A DNA stretch of 47,948 nucleotides from Bacteroidia bacterium. Lineage in GTDB: Bacteria > Bacteroidota > Bacteroidia > 2-12-FULL-35-15. Positions 18,692-26,064 of this stretch are shown here, piece after piece. The notes beneath the pieces were generated by a model, which was not told where the DNA came from, did not search any database, and saw only the letters and a program-made list of their open reading frames with translations. The stretch is from assembly GCA_020051175.1 (NCBI GenBank), contig JAGVJJ010000085.1, positions 1-47,948 on the forward strand. Reading direction: 5' to 3'. How positions within the stretch are numbered: the first letter of the stretch is position 1; each line of letters starts with the position of its first letter. The translations under genes and the position numbers were made by a program.

Positions 18692-19582
18692 TTATGATAG
18701 GTAAAATTTTTCCGGTTGATGTGGCTGAGGTATTTCAGTTTCTTTTAAAAGCTGTTTAATATTTATTTCTATCGTTCTGGCAATAGCCGTTACCGCTGTG
18801 TCTGTGGGCTTGTTCTCAAAAGGGTCCTGCATGTGTTTGGCCGATTTTTCCAATAAGAAAAATGCTGTTGAAATAGCTATCAGGAGCGGTGTTTCAAATA
18901 AGCCGTCCACCCGCAAGGAAACGGCAAGCGTGATTACAAAAAGGTAGATGATACCGTGAAGAAAAAGGCGGTATGTAACAGGAAATATAGTGGTTTTTAT
19001 ACGTTCGCATTTTCCCTGTGCATCACAAAGCCTTACCAGCGTGTTGTCCAGCTGTAATTGCGAAAAAATATCCAGCTGATTTGTTTCTTTGAGTTGTTTA
19101 ATATCTTTTCCGTTCAGTTGGAGCAAGGCTAAGGGTTTATTGTTGTGTTGTTTTATTTCGTTCAGGTCTTCCTGGGAGATTAAACCATCCAGGTTATCAG
19201 TCGGGCTTAACCCCCTGAGAGATTGGCCTAAAGAATAACACCAGGCAATCTGCCTGAAGGCGATTTTTCTGATGGTTTCGTCATTGCCTTTGGCAGTGAG
19301 GCTTTGTAGCTGAATTACAAAACTTCTGGAGTCATTAACGATAGCCCCCCATACTTTTCGGGCTTCCCACCATCGGTCATAAGATTGGCTCAGTTTAAAA
19401 GAAAGAAGAATTGAAATGGCCGTTCCGATGAAAGCGGGTATGGTCAGGGGCATTTCAGGCAATGCGTTTTGATACCTGTCGGTAATATATAGAACGGACA
19501 GGGATAGTATTAATACAATGACCAGGTCGTATTTTACCTTGTTTATTATGTAGGATGCGGGTATTTGTTTGTTTAGCAGCAT
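18692..19582 (-). CDS. Bestrophin-type anion channel
   Basis: 296 residues, matching the bacterial bestrophin (UPF0187/YneE) family: VKYDLVIVLILSLSVLYITD as the first helix, PAFIGTAISILLSFKLSQSY with DRWWEARKVWGAIVNDSR (the family hallmark RWWEaRk..WG) near residue 70-85, and two later helices (about 205-245). Members form pentameric anion channels in the inner membrane. Being the first gene of an operon with carbonic anhydrase, it may well pass bicarbonate; this is inference from context. Confidence 0.92.
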   Translation of the reverse strand: MLLNKQIPASYIINKVKYDLVIVLILSLSVLYITDRYQNALPEMPLTIPAFIGTAISILLSFKLSQSYDRWWEARKVWGAIVNDSRSFVIQLQSLTAKGNDETIRKIAFRQIAWCYSLGQSLRGLSPTDNLDGLISQEDLNEIKQHNNKPLALLQLNGKDIKQLKETNQLDIFSQLQLDNTLVRLCDAQGKCERIKTTIFPVTYRLFLHGIIYLFVITLAVSLRVDGLFETPLLIAISTAFFLLEKSAKHMQDPFENKPTDTAVTAIARTIEINIKQLLKETEIPQPHQPEKFYLS

Positions 19583-19603
19583 ACTTCATTTTTAAGTCCG
19601 GCA

Positions 19604-19677
19604 CAAAGATAGTGATAGTTTTTTAAAAGATAGTATTGCTATCACAAATAATTGTAAAGATATTTTTCTTAGTTTTG
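19604..19677. promoter_or_regulatory. Divergent promoter with inverted-repeat operator
   Basis: On the minus strand TATCTTTG (plus 19604-19611) fits a -7 box for the bestrophin/carbonic anhydrase operon, 21 bases before its start. On the plus strand TAGTTTTG (19670-19677) fits a -7 box for the tetR gene. Between them GTGATAG (19612-19618) and CTATCAC (19639-19645) form a separated inverted repeat, and GATAGTATTGCTATC (19629-19643) a compact one. A TetR dimer here would repress both directions. Confidence 0.6.
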
Positions 19678-19711
19678 TTGCTGCAAACGATAGAAGTAAA
19701 AATACCCTGAT

Positions 19712-20389
19712 ATGAAGCTACATTTACAGATAAAAATGAATGAGGCACTGTACCTTCGTAACCCCGAAAGTTCAGATTTAGGAAAAAACATCCTGAAACA
19801 TAGCGTTCAGTTAATTTACAAGACTGGTTTTGAGTCGTTTACATTTAAGAAGCTCGCGGAAGACATTGGCACAACCGAAGCGGGTATTTACCGCTATTTT
19901 GAAAACAAGCACAAGTTGCTGGTGTACTTAACAGCCTGGTATTGGAGCTGGCTCGAATTTCAAATACGGTTCCATACCAATAATATCAAGGACCCGGCTG
20001 TGAAGCTGAAAAGGGTGATAAAGCTATTGGCAGCCGCTGTTGAGGATGATGAACAAACAAGTTATATCAATGAAAGTTTATTGCACCAGATTATTATTGC
20101 AGAAGGTTCAAAGGCATATTTGACAAAGCAGGTTGGCGAGGATAATAAGCAGCAGTTCTTTAAGCCATACAAGGACCTTTGTGCAGTTGTTGGTACTATT
20201 ATTTCAGAATGCAATCCAAAGTACAAATACCCGAAGTCCCTGGCATCTACGATTATTGAGATGGCTCATTTTCAAAACTTCTTTATGAACAACCTGCCTT
20301 CACTTACTGATTTCGGTAAGAACAAGGAAGAAAGCGAAATAATTGCCTTTCTGAACGATTTGGTTTTTACCAGTTTGAAAAAAGTATAA
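19712..20389 (+). CDS. TetR-family transcriptional regulator
   Basis: 225 residues. The N-terminal DNA-binding domain is clear at about residues 23-70 (HSVQLIYKTGFESFTFKKLA, GTTEAGIYRYFENKHKLLVY, the recognition helix). The remainder is helical and ligand-binding. Its ATG at 19712 is followed by an alternative ATG at 19736. It is divergent from the bestrophin/carbonic anhydrase operon with a shared operator region, so it probably senses something tied to bicarbonate, pH or an anion. No ligand can be named. Confidence 0.9.
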   Translation: MKLHLQIKMNEALYLRNPESSDLGKNILKHSVQLIYKTGFESFTFKKLAEDIGTTEAGIYRYFENKHKLLVYLTAWYWSWLEFQIRFHTNNIKDPAVKLKRVIKLLAAAVEDDEQTSYINESLLHQIIIAEGSKAYLTKQVGEDNKQQFFKPYKDLCAVVGTIISECNPKYKYPKSLASTIIEMAHFQNFFMNNLPSLTDFGKNKEESEIIAFLNDLVFTSLKKV

Positions 20390-20607
20390 TTGTCCAGGGC
20401 CTCCTGGCGCAAGGCGTTTAAAAAGGTATGTTTCCACAACAATTTTGCATTCTCAAAGTTCTCGTACCGCTGGCTAAGTGTAGGTTATTCGTGCGATTAT
20501 CAGGTTTTTACGAAACGGAGGAATGCCCCCCCGGGTAAGAAGTACTGTTCCGGCCAATGTTGAAAGCAGAATCTTTGACGAAAACAACAATAAAAAAACT
20601 GAAAAAA
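20390..20607. other. Intergenic, no feature seen
   Basis: Between the tetR stop and the tRNA promoter there is no supported reading frame. A run of seven C followed by GGG lies at about 20526-20535. Confidence 0.4.
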
Positions 20608-20641
20608 TTTGCACCAACAAGCAAATAAATTCATACATTTG
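20608..20641 (+). promoter_or_regulatory. Promoter of tRNA-Phe
   Basis: TTTG at 20608-20611 and TACATTTG at 20634-20641 match the Bacteroidota -33 (TTTG) and -7 (TAnnTTTG) boxes with 22 bases between them. The tRNA begins 25 bases after the -7 box. Confidence 0.65.
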
Positions 20642-20666
20642 CCCTCCAAATTAAAAACAATGAGCT

Positions 20667-20739
20667 GGTACCCTAGCTCAGTTGGTAGAGCAAAGGACTG
20701 AAAATCCTTGTGTCACTGGTTCGATTCCAGTGGGTACCA
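20667..20739 (+). tRNA. tRNA-Phe (GAA)
   Basis: 73 bases folding as a full cloverleaf. The acceptor stem is GGTACCC/GGGTACC and the D-loop has AGCTCAGTTGGTAGAGC. The anticodon loop CTGAAAA reads anticodon GAA, and the T-arm has GGTTCGATTCC. The CCA end is not encoded. It stands alone with its own promoter and terminator and marks the left end of an accessory island. Confidence 0.97.
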
Positions 20740-20750
20740 CGTTAAAAATC

Positions 20751-20783
20751 AAGCCCTTACAGAAATGTAAGGGCTTTTTTGTT
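20751..20783 (+). terminator. Rho-independent terminator of tRNA-Phe
   Basis: AAGCCCTTAC-agaaat-GTAAGGGCTT, a perfect 10-bp stem, followed by a run of T broken by one G. Confidence 0.92.
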
Positions 20784-20909
20784 TTTGGTGGTTTGTGACC
20801 CTGATTAACTGTTCCATTTAAAAGATTATATTAGCTTGGAAAAAGCGTTTTGTTGCGTAACCACCTAAATATGGGTGGATAAGCGAAATAACGTAGCGGG
20901 TATGCACAA

Positions 20910-21179
20910 GTTAGCAGCAAGCGTAACAGACGACCGTGCAACCTGACAGTAACGGACGGACGGACAAGAAAAGTAAACCATTTTGACAGACAGACAAACA
21001 AAAACAGACCATATTGAAACGGGACAACGGGTAAGCCGACACTCTTTGCTGACCCTTGTGTATTTTTTCTTTTTCCCCACCGCACATTTTTTATTCATTT
21101 TTTTGCCACCGCACAATGGCACATTGGCTTTTGCCCCGACACACAAAAACCTACGCTTCGGCAAAAGCCAAAGAGCCAT
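20910..21179 (+). repeat. Left arm of long inverted repeat, with inner hairpin
   Basis: Ordered blocks, left to right: GTTAGCAGC (20910-20918), AGTAAACCATT (20972-20982), TATTTTTTCTTTTT (21061-21074), ATTTTTTATTCATTTTTTT (21086-21104). Then comes a hairpin, ATGGC-aca-TTGGCTTTTGCC-loop of 24-GGCAAAAGCCAA-aga-GCCAT (21116-21179). The exact reverse complements of the four blocks appear in mirror order in the right arm (24979-25185). Apparent reading frames here are low-complexity and not credible genes. Confidence 0.8.
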
Positions 21180-21196
21180 TTTTCCCAACGCTTTTT

Positions 21197-21204
21197 TAAC
21201 TTTG
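21197..21204 (+). promoter_or_regulatory. -7 box of the cargo operon
   Basis: TAACTTTG, an exact TAnnTTTG match, 18 bases inside the left-arm hairpin and 30 bases before the first cargo gene. A second identical box at 21581-21588 lies directly in front of the GTG at 21593. Confidence 0.55.
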
Positions 21205-21234
21205 CATTTATAAAACATCTATAAAGAGAATACT

Positions 21235-21573
21235 ATGCTATCAACAGAGAAAACATTATCAGAAGTAATTGAAATATTAAGACAACGAGGTTACACAGAA
21301 GACTTTAACCTGTTAGAAGAAAACATCTCATACAAAAAAGGAGGCGAAAAGGTTGATTTGAACGACATCGTTATTGATAAAATATATCGTTTTACCGGAC
21401 AAAACGATTTGGAAGACGAAGCCATTTTATATGCAATGAGAAACCGAAAAGACGGAGCAAAAGGCGTATTTGTTAATGGATATGGAACTTACACGGACTC
21501 AGGGGCAAACGCTGTAATCAGCAAAATTAATGTTGAAGAAAATGACAACGATGATTGGACGATAGAAAAATGA
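21235..21573 (+). CDS. Small conserved protein, unknown function
   Basis: 112 residues, acidic, no signal peptide. It has a helical N-terminus (TLSEVIEILRQRGYTEDFNL) and a C-terminal part with AILYAMRNRKDGAKGVFVNG. The latter resembles short Bacteroidota proteins often labelled 'phosphoribosylpyrophosphate synthetase', although they lack the size and active site of the real enzyme; that name should not be trusted. First gene of the inverted-repeat-bounded module. Confidence 0.7.
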   Translation: MLSTEKTLSEVIEILRQRGYTEDFNLLEENISYKKGGEKVDLNDIVIDKIYRFTGQNDLEDEAILYAMRNRKDGAKGVFVNGYGTYTDSGANAVISKINVEENDNDDWTIEK

Positions 21574-21592
21574 TTTTTATTAACTTTGCACC

Positions 21593-21898
21593 GTGAAATA
21601 TTTATCTTTCATATTAGCCATTTATGTTTTGTTGCTGACAGCAGCACCAAGTTTATTGGAGGACAAATGTTTTCAGGAGCAAACAACTGAACAATCCCAA
21701 GACAACCAAGATAAAGATTGTGGCGATTGTTGTTCGCCTTTTATGAATTGCCATACCTGTTTAGGATTTACTTTCCCGATAGCAAACTTCTCTTTAAACT
21801 CTGTCCTTACCTATTCAGATAAAAAAGTTTCCATATACAAGGACAATACTACGTCTGACTTTTGCTCTTTCATTTGGCAACCGCCTAAGATTAGTTAA
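21593..21898 (+). CDS. Cys-rich small exported protein (DUF6660-like)
   Basis: 101 residues from GTG 21593. It has a signal peptide (KYLSFILAIYVLLLTAAPSL) and then a Cys cluster (KCFQ; KDCGDCCSPFMNCHTCLGF). Small proteins with this cluster sit in front of metal-related TonB receptors in Bacteroidota. The Cys residues could bind metal or form disulfides in the periplasm. A TAACTTTG box ends only 4 bases before the GTG, so a transcript from there would be almost leaderless. Its final base overlaps the upstream extension of the next frame. Confidence 0.72.
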   Translation: MKYLSFILAIYVLLLTAAPSLLEDKCFQEQTTEQSQDNQDKDCGDCCSPFMNCHTCLGFTFPIANFSLNSVLTYSDKKVSIYKDNTTSDFCSFIWQPPKIS

Positions 21899-21905
21899 TG
21901 TTTCC

Positions 21906-21947
21906 GTGCCTTCGGCACAATAACAAATTGCGGTGCTACGCACCGCC
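21906..21947 (+). promoter_or_regulatory. Two hairpins in the TonB receptor leader
   Basis: GTGCC-ttc-GGCAC (21906-21918) and GCGGTGC-tac-GCACCGC (21930-21946) stand in tandem between the Cys-rich protein and the TonB receptor start. They could lower readthrough or stabilise the downstream mRNA; a regulatory role is not proven. Confidence 0.45.
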
Positions 21948-21984
21948 AATTCTTATTTTTCAAACATTAATAATCATTCAGACA

Positions 21985-24159
21985 ATGAAGCTAAAAATCA
22001 TTTTGCTGCTAATGACAGCATTTCATATAAATACCGTATTCGGACAGAATACATTTAAAGCAGTCATAAAAGACAGCGAAACGAAAGAGCCGTTAATCGG
22101 TGCGACAGCAATTTTATCAGGAACAGCAACAGGAGCAACCGCAGACATTGACGGACTGATAACCTTAACCAATATTCCAAACGGAAAGCAGATAATTGAA
22201 TTTCGTTATATCGGTTATGAAACACGAAAAGACACGTTTGAATTTCCGTTGACAACATCAAACCTGATAGAGATTTTTCTCAAATCAAATGCAGACGAGT
22301 TGGACGAAATTGTGATTTCATCTACACGAAGTTCAAGAACAATCAAAGACATTCCAACAAGAATTGAATTTATTGCAGGAGAGGAATTAGAGGAAAAAGG
22401 AAATATGAAAGCGGGCGATATTCGTATGCTTTTGAGCGAAAGCACAGGCATACAAACGCAACAAACTTCGGCAACATCTGCCAACGCTTCTATTCGTATT
22501 CAGGGGCTTGACGGACGATACACCCAAATCCTTAAAGACGGTTTTCCCTTATTTGCAGGTGCAGCAAGCGGTTTGGGACTTTTACAAACGCCACCGCTTG
22601 ACTTAAAGCAGGTAGAAATTATTAAAGGTTCTTCATCTACACTTTACGGAGGCGGAGCAATAGCAGGATTGGTAAACCTGATTTCCAAAACGCCAACTGA
22701 TGAAAGAGAGTTACGTTTTCATTTAAACGGAAGTTCGGGCAGAGGTTTTGACCTCAATGGTTTTTACGGACAACGTTTCAATAAAATAGGAACAACAATA
22801 TTTGCCTCACATAACCGCAATTGGACTTACGACCCTGCAAATATTGACCTTACAGCTATTCCAAAATTTGACAGGTATGTTTTCAATCCCAAGTTGTTTG
22901 TTTATTTCAGCGATAAAACAAAACTGAATGTTGGATTAAACACAGCCATTGAAAACCGTATCGGTGGCGACATACATTTTATACAAGGAAAGGGCGACAC
23001 TATCCACAGTTATTTTGAAGAAAACAAAACACAACGCTATTCCACGCAATTGTCTTTTGACCATAAATTTAATGACAAAAGTTTTTTCAATTTTAAAAAC
23101 AGCGTGAGTTACTTTAACAGGATAATCAACATTCCTAATTATAGTTTTGACGGCACACAAACGGCAACTTTCAGCGAAGCAAGCTATACCAATGTCAGGG
23201 AAAAAACAGAATGGGTTACAGGGGTAAATCTTTGGACAGACAATTTTCAGGAAAAGCAGTTAGATACTTTTCCGTTGAGAAATTACGACCAAATTACTTT
23301 TGGTGCATTTGCTCAAAATTCGTGGAAAGCTACCAAGTGGCTCAATCTTGAAACAGGTTTCAGAGCCGATTATGTTATTGACTATGGCATTGCATTACTG
23401 CCAAGAGTTTCGGCATTATTCAAAATAACGGATAAATTTTCTTCACGTCTTGGCGGTGGATTTGGCTATAAAACGCCAACCATTTTTACCGAAGAAAGCG
23501 AACGCATACAATATCAAAATGTAATGCCGATTGATAAAAATATCAACAAATTAGAACGCAGTTACGGAGGAAATGTTGATTTTAATTACCGCACTGCATT
23601 TGGCGAAAAAGTAACGTTTAGCATTAACCAACTTTTCTTTTACACCTATTTGAATAATCCTTTGTTGCTTGACTATCAAACAAACGGCTTATACCAATTT
23701 ATCAATTCGGCAGGGCATATTAATACAAGAGGAACGGAAACCAATATCAAAATCGGCTATGAAGATTTTAAATTGTTTTTGGGCTATACGTTTACAGATA
23801 CACGCTTGCATCAAAACGGAGTTTCGACAAATACGCCACTCACGCCAAAGCACAGGATAAATTCAGTTTTAATGTATGAAATAGAGGATAAATGGAAAGT
23901 AGGTTTGGAAACGTATTATTTCAGCCCTCAAAAATTAAGTGACGGAGCAACAGGAAAACAATATGTGCTTTGCGGATTTATGGTTGAAAAGCTATGGGAA
24001 AAATTTTCTGTTTACATCAACTTTGAAAATTTCCTTGACGCACGGCAAACCCGATTTGACACCATTTATACAGGAACAGTTACCAATCCTGTTTTCAGGG
24101 ACATTTACGCACCGCTTGATGGATTTTTAATTAATGGCGGTATAAAATTAAAATTGTAA
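21985..24159 (+). CDS. TonB-dependent outer-membrane receptor
   Basis: 724 residues from ATG 21985. The frame is open to 21898, but that extension is translated hairpin DNA with no signal peptide, while 21985 gives MKLKIILLLMTAFHINTVFG. Domains: a carboxypeptidase-like regulatory beta-sandwich (about 22-105, IKDSETKEPLIGATAILSGT), a plug (about 110-230, LDEIVISSTRSSRTIKDIP, IRIQGLDGRYTQILKDGFPL, QVEIIKGSSSTLYGGGAIAG), then a 22-strand-type barrel ending ..LINGGIKLKL. It takes up a substrate through the outer membrane using TonB energy. The neighbouring CDF transporter and Cys-rich protein suggest a metal or metal chelate. Confidence 0.94.
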   Translation: MKLKIILLLMTAFHINTVFGQNTFKAVIKDSETKEPLIGATAILSGTATGATADIDGLITLTNIPNGKQIIEFRYIGYETRKDTFEFPLTTSNLIEIFLKSNADELDEIVISSTRSSRTIKDIPTRIEFIAGEELEEKGNMKAGDIRMLLSESTGIQTQQTSATSANASIRIQGLDGRYTQILKDGFPLFAGAASGLGLLQTPPLDLKQVEIIKGSSSTLYGGGAIAGLVNLISKTPTDERELRFHLNGSSGRGFDLNGFYGQRFNKIGTTIFASHNRNWTYDPANIDLTAIPKFDRYVFNPKLFVYFSDKTKLNVGLNTAIENRIGGDIHFIQGKGDTIHSYFEENKTQRYSTQLSFDHKFNDKSFFNFKNSVSYFNRIINIPNYSFDGTQTATFSEASYTNVREKTEWVTGVNLWTDNFQEKQLDTFPLRNYDQITFGAFAQNSWKATKWLNLETGFRADYVIDYGIALLPRVSALFKITDKFSSRLGGGFGYKTPTIFTEESERIQYQNVMPIDKNINKLERSYGGNVDFNYRTAFGEKVTFSINQLFFYTYLNNPLLLDYQTNGLYQFINSAGHINTRGTETNIKIGYEDFKLFLGYTFTDTRLHQNGVSTNTPLTPKHRINSVLMYEIEDKWKVGLETYYFSPQKLSDGATGKQYVLCGFMVEKLWEKFSVYINFENFLDARQTRFDTIYTGTVTNPVFRDIYAPLDGFLINGGIKLKL

Positions 24160-24164
24160 GAATT

Positions 24165-24959
24165 ATGCAAAAGACAATATTTAAAATCATAAAAATGGAT
24201 TGCCCAAGCGAGGAGCAATTGATACGAATGAAACTGCAAAAGTTTGATGAAATAAAATCATTGGAGTTTGATATTGCAAACCGAAAATTGACAGTTCATC
24301 ATATTGCGGAAAGCCAACCTATACTTTCGGCTTTGGAAACTCTAAATCTTGATACAACCTTAATTTCAACGGAAGAAAATACAATAGAAATAGAAGCAGG
24401 CACAAGCAGTATGCAACGAAAATTATTGTGGACGGTTCTTATTATCAATTTCCTGTTCTTCGGGTTGGAAATGCTGTTTGGCATTTTTTCCAATTCAATG
24501 GGATTGGTAGCGGACAGTTTGGATATGCTTGCTGACAGTATCGTTTACGCATTGGCATTATTTGCAGTTGGGGGAACGATTGCAAGAAAAAATAACATCG
24601 CCAAGTTTGCAGGATATTTTCAAATCCTTTTAGCTGTTATCGGTTTCATTGAAGTTGTCAGACGTTTTATCGGAGTTGAAAAAATGCCCGATTTTCAAAC
24701 AATGATTGTAGTTTCTGTTTTAGCCCTGATAGCAAATGTGATTTGTCTTTACTTATTACAAAAAGGGAAAAGCAAAGAAGCCCATATGCAAGCGAGTATG
24801 ATTTTTACTTCCAATGACGTAATCATTAATTCGGGTGTAATCCTTGCGGGACTTTTGGTTAATTGGCTTAATTCAGGTTATCCCGACTTGATTATTGGAG
24901 CAATTGTTTTTGTAATTGTTGCAAGAGGAGCATACAGGATATTACAGTTAGCGAAATAA
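24165..24959 (+). CDS. Cation diffusion facilitator-type transporter with HMA-like N-terminus
   Basis: 264 residues, 5 bases after the TonB receptor gene. Residues 1-75 look like a ferredoxin-fold heavy-metal-associated domain (FKIIKMDCPSEEQLIRMKL) in which the usual CxxC is reduced to one Cys (MDCPSE). Residues about 85-262 hold six helices of the CDF family with the metal-site pattern Asp-x3-Asp in MGLVADSLDMLADS and SNDVIINSGVI in helix 5. CDF proteins export Zn, Co, Cd or Fe against protons in the inner membrane. The usual cytoplasmic C-terminal domain is missing; the protein ends just after helix 6. Confidence 0.9.
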   Translation: MQKTIFKIIKMDCPSEEQLIRMKLQKFDEIKSLEFDIANRKLTVHHIAESQPILSALETLNLDTTLISTEENTIEIEAGTSSMQRKLLWTVLIINFLFFGLEMLFGIFSNSMGLVADSLDMLADSIVYALALFAVGGTIARKNNIAKFAGYFQILLAVIGFIEVVRRFIGVEKMPDFQTMIVVSVLALIANVICLYLLQKGKSKEAHMQASMIFTSNDVIINSGVILAGLLVNWLNSGYPDLIIGAIVFVIVARGAYRILQLAK

Positions 24960-24978
24960 AAAGCCAACGCACACAAGC

Positions 24979-25185
24979 ACACACATTTTGCAGCCGCTAC
25001 AAGCCAACACGCAAACCAAAGCTGCAAAAAGAGTGTTCTTGTTTTCCCGAAAAAAAATGAATAAAAAATTTTCCTGCCCTTCTGAAAAAAGAAAAAATAC
25101 CCGAACGCACAAGCCGACAACGACACTTACACCGACATACAGACAATGGTTTACTAAGACGGTGGACAGAACGCCAGCTGCTAAC
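24979..25185 (-). repeat. Right arm of long inverted repeat, with inner hairpin
   Basis: Ordered blocks from the inside out: hairpin ACAC-aca-TTTTGCAGC-loop of 26-GCTGCAAAA-aga-GTGT (24979-25036); AAAAAAATGAATAAAAAAT (25051-25069); AAAAAGAAAAAATA (25086-25099); AATGGTTTACT (25145-25155); GCTGCTAAC (25177-25185). The last four are exact reverse complements of the left-arm blocks in mirror order. The hairpin stems differ in sequence but share the 'aca ... aga' spacers, which point the same way at both ends. Confidence 0.8.
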
Positions 25186-25310
25186 AGCGGTTTGGCGTAA
25201 TGGGGGCGGACGTGCTTCGTATGACAGTTTTTCTTAAATTTGAACTTTCGGCTTCGTATGAAGTTTTGTGCTGAAAAGCCCCCACTACGCCAAGCCGCAA
25301 ACCGTTAGGC
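25180..25310 (+). repeat. attC-like hairpin
   Basis: The outer half-sites are GCTAAC (25180-25185) and GTTAGGC (25304-25310; fits the integron core GTTRRRY). Inner 21-base arms at 25187-25207 and 25278-25298 pair at 19 positions plus one G-T. The right side has five extra bases (AACCG region) near the core, giving the left-right asymmetry seen in attC sites. The loop carries a direct repeat GCTTCGTATGA (25214 and 25251). The length of 131 bases is within the attC range. No integrase gene lies in the window. Confidence 0.5.
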
Positions 25311-25331
25311 AACATTTTATAGACACCAACA

Positions 25332-26063
25332 ATGACCAATATCGCATTAGACACCAATATTTGGATATATTTAACAAACGACACTTTTTTTGAACTTTGG
25401 CTTAAGTTAAAGCAAATGAAAGAAGCGAAAGAAATTCGTGTAATTGTCAATGACATCATACTTCAAGAATGGGAAAGAAACAAACCTACGACTATAAAGA
25501 ATCTTACAAATAATATTAAAAACGAATACAAATCAGCATTGAATCTTTCTAACTATTTTGTAGGGGAAGCGAAAGAAAAATATTTAGAGACAATTTCACA
25601 ATATAAGGGCGAAGCAACAAGAATAGAAAAAGCTGTAGCAAGAGTTGAAGAGATTGAAGCATTTATGAAATCTTGTACGATAATTCCAGTAACAGAAAAA
25701 CAAAAATTATTTGTTGCGGAATTGGCAATCAAGAAAATCCCACCATTTCATAATAACAAAAATAATTACAATGATGCATTAATACTAGTGAACATATGCG
25801 AGTTTGCGGACAGTGAAATCCCATTTTTATATGATTTAATTTACGTTTCGAATAATCCGAAAGATTTTATCGATGAAAAAACAAATAATATTTATGAGGC
25901 GCTATGCGAAGGTCTTAAGGAGGATATTAGAATAAAAAATGTAACTCAATTAGGAGAAGCATTAAAGCTTGCCCCAGAACTTTTTGAATACTTTGATGAT
26001 TGGTTGGAAGAACAGCTGGAAAATGAAGCAGAACGATATTCTGATATGATACGAGGAAAATAA
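25332..26063 (+). CDS. PIN-like (DUF4935-type) nuclease domain protein
   Basis: 243 residues. The start has the PIN acidic motif (NIALDTNIWIYL); a later conserved Asp is in YNDALILVNICE, followed by the strand YVSNNPKDF. A long helical insert (about residues 60-130) lies between. PIN-like proteins of this size are predicted RNases. No small antitoxin precedes it, so a toxin role is not supported. It begins 21 bases after the attC-like core and is followed after 1 base by a DUF2199 pseudogene, as expected for a cassette or small operon. Confidence 0.78.
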   Translation: MTNIALDTNIWIYLTNDTFFELWLKLKQMKEAKEIRVIVNDIILQEWERNKPTTIKNLTNNIKNEYKSALNLSNYFVGEAKEKYLETISQYKGEATRIEKAVARVEEIEAFMKSCTIIPVTEKQKLFVAELAIKKIPPFHNNKNNYNDALILVNICEFADSEIPFLYDLIYVSNNPKDFIDEKTNNIYEALCEGLKEDIRIKNVTQLGEALKLAPELFEYFDDWLEEQLENEAERYSDMIRGK

Positions 26064-26064
26064 A

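Larger units (their letters stand above)
20910..25185. mobile_element. 4.28-kb inverted-repeat-bounded cargo module (putative)
   Basis: The segment is bounded by imperfect inverted repeats of about 270 and 207 bp and contains four genes: a small conserved protein, a Cys-rich small exported protein, a TonB receptor and a cation transporter. No transposase, integrase or relaxase is present, so movement would need help in trans. The left end is 171 bases past the tRNA-Phe gene; the right end abuts an attC-like hairpin. I see no clear target-site duplication. Confidence 0.5.

Noticed and set aside
20831..21218. Overlapping reading frames on both strands
   Set aside because: Low-complexity frames in the left inverted-repeat arm, with no conserved motif and no agreement with a start signal.
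21235..21573. Phosphoribosylpyrophosphate synthetase
   Set aside because: The protein is about a third of the needed length and has no PRPP-binding loop; the name is a common mislabel for this small family.
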